NCBI RefSeq assembly: GCF_021018895.1
Contig: NC_079368.1
Coordinates: forward strand, 7,500,001-7,564,000
Source of the DNA: Seriola aureovittata
Lineage: Eukaryota > Chordata > Actinopteri > Carangiformes > Carangidae
Length of the DNA stretch: 64,000 nucleotides
Reading direction: 5' to 3'
The position numbers were made by a program, and so were the translations under genes. The notes beneath the pieces are model-generated. The model was not told where the DNA came from and ran no database searches. It saw only the letters and a program-made list of their open reading frames with translations. Below, piece after piece: positions 63,982 through 64,000 of this stretch; within the stretch, counting starts at the first letter, position 1; every line of letters starts with the position of its first letter.

Positions 63982-64000
63982 GTGGGTGGAGACTTATGAT

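Overview
The window is nuclear DNA from a ray-finned fish, most likely a percomorph teleost. The genes are intron-rich with GT-AG splice sites, their proteins are close to vertebrate families, and the spacers carry teleost-type interspersed repeats and long (CA)n arrays. I see no prokaryotic, organellar or viral gene block, and I recognised no tRNA, rRNA or CRISPR array.

Layout: (1) mlec (malectin), minus strand, CDS 4291-9073, with a 3'UTR of about 4 kb and a probable non-coding first exon near 9528-9720. (2) cabp1 (calcium-binding protein 1/caldendrin), minus strand, CDS 13446-20709, with at least three alternative N-termini. (3) asphd2, minus strand, CDS 24912-26758. (4) ggt5-like gamma-glutamyltransferase, plus strand, CDS 31224-38540, 12 exons. 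(5) lrrc75b, minus strand, CDS 43005-53593, 4 exons. (6) ggt1-like gamma-glutamyltransferase, plus strand, starting at 59410 and cut by the window end after its 11th coding exon. Exons were joined by hand from splice sites. For the five complete genes the exon lengths sum to a multiple of three and leave an open frame: mlec 286 aa, caldendrin form 399 aa, asphd2 369 aa, ggt5 550 aa, lrrc75b 376 aa.

The gene set brings together human 12q24 genes (CABP1-MLEC) and human 22q11-q12 genes (ASPHD2, GGT5, LRRC75B, GGT1), which fits a conserved ancestral linkage group. The two GGT genes have the same phase at all eleven comparable intron positions and are clearly paralogues flanking lrrc75b. Both should act in extracellular glutathione and leukotriene metabolism. 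The other genes serve ER glycoprotein recognition (malectin), neuronal/retinal Ca2+ sensing (CaBP1) and a predicted 2-oxoglutarate oxygenase (ASPHD2).

Spacers and introns hold several mobile elements. These include a hAT-type element with a perfect 8-bp target duplication and a nested second repeat (38981-39819), a MITE family in two copies about 43 kb apart (13532-13964, 56930-57318), a fold-back element (47841-48310, partial copy near 15805-15980), a MITE with 13-bp perfect inverted ends (29531-29811), two copies of one long repeat inside ggt5, and a LINE 3' end (22345-22670). I found no convincing undescribed biological system. The most useful leads are the cabp1 first-exon series with an unfamiliar 19-residue N-terminus, a promoter-like cluster with an RFX X-box at 10571-10699, and a long overlapping upstream ORF in mlec.
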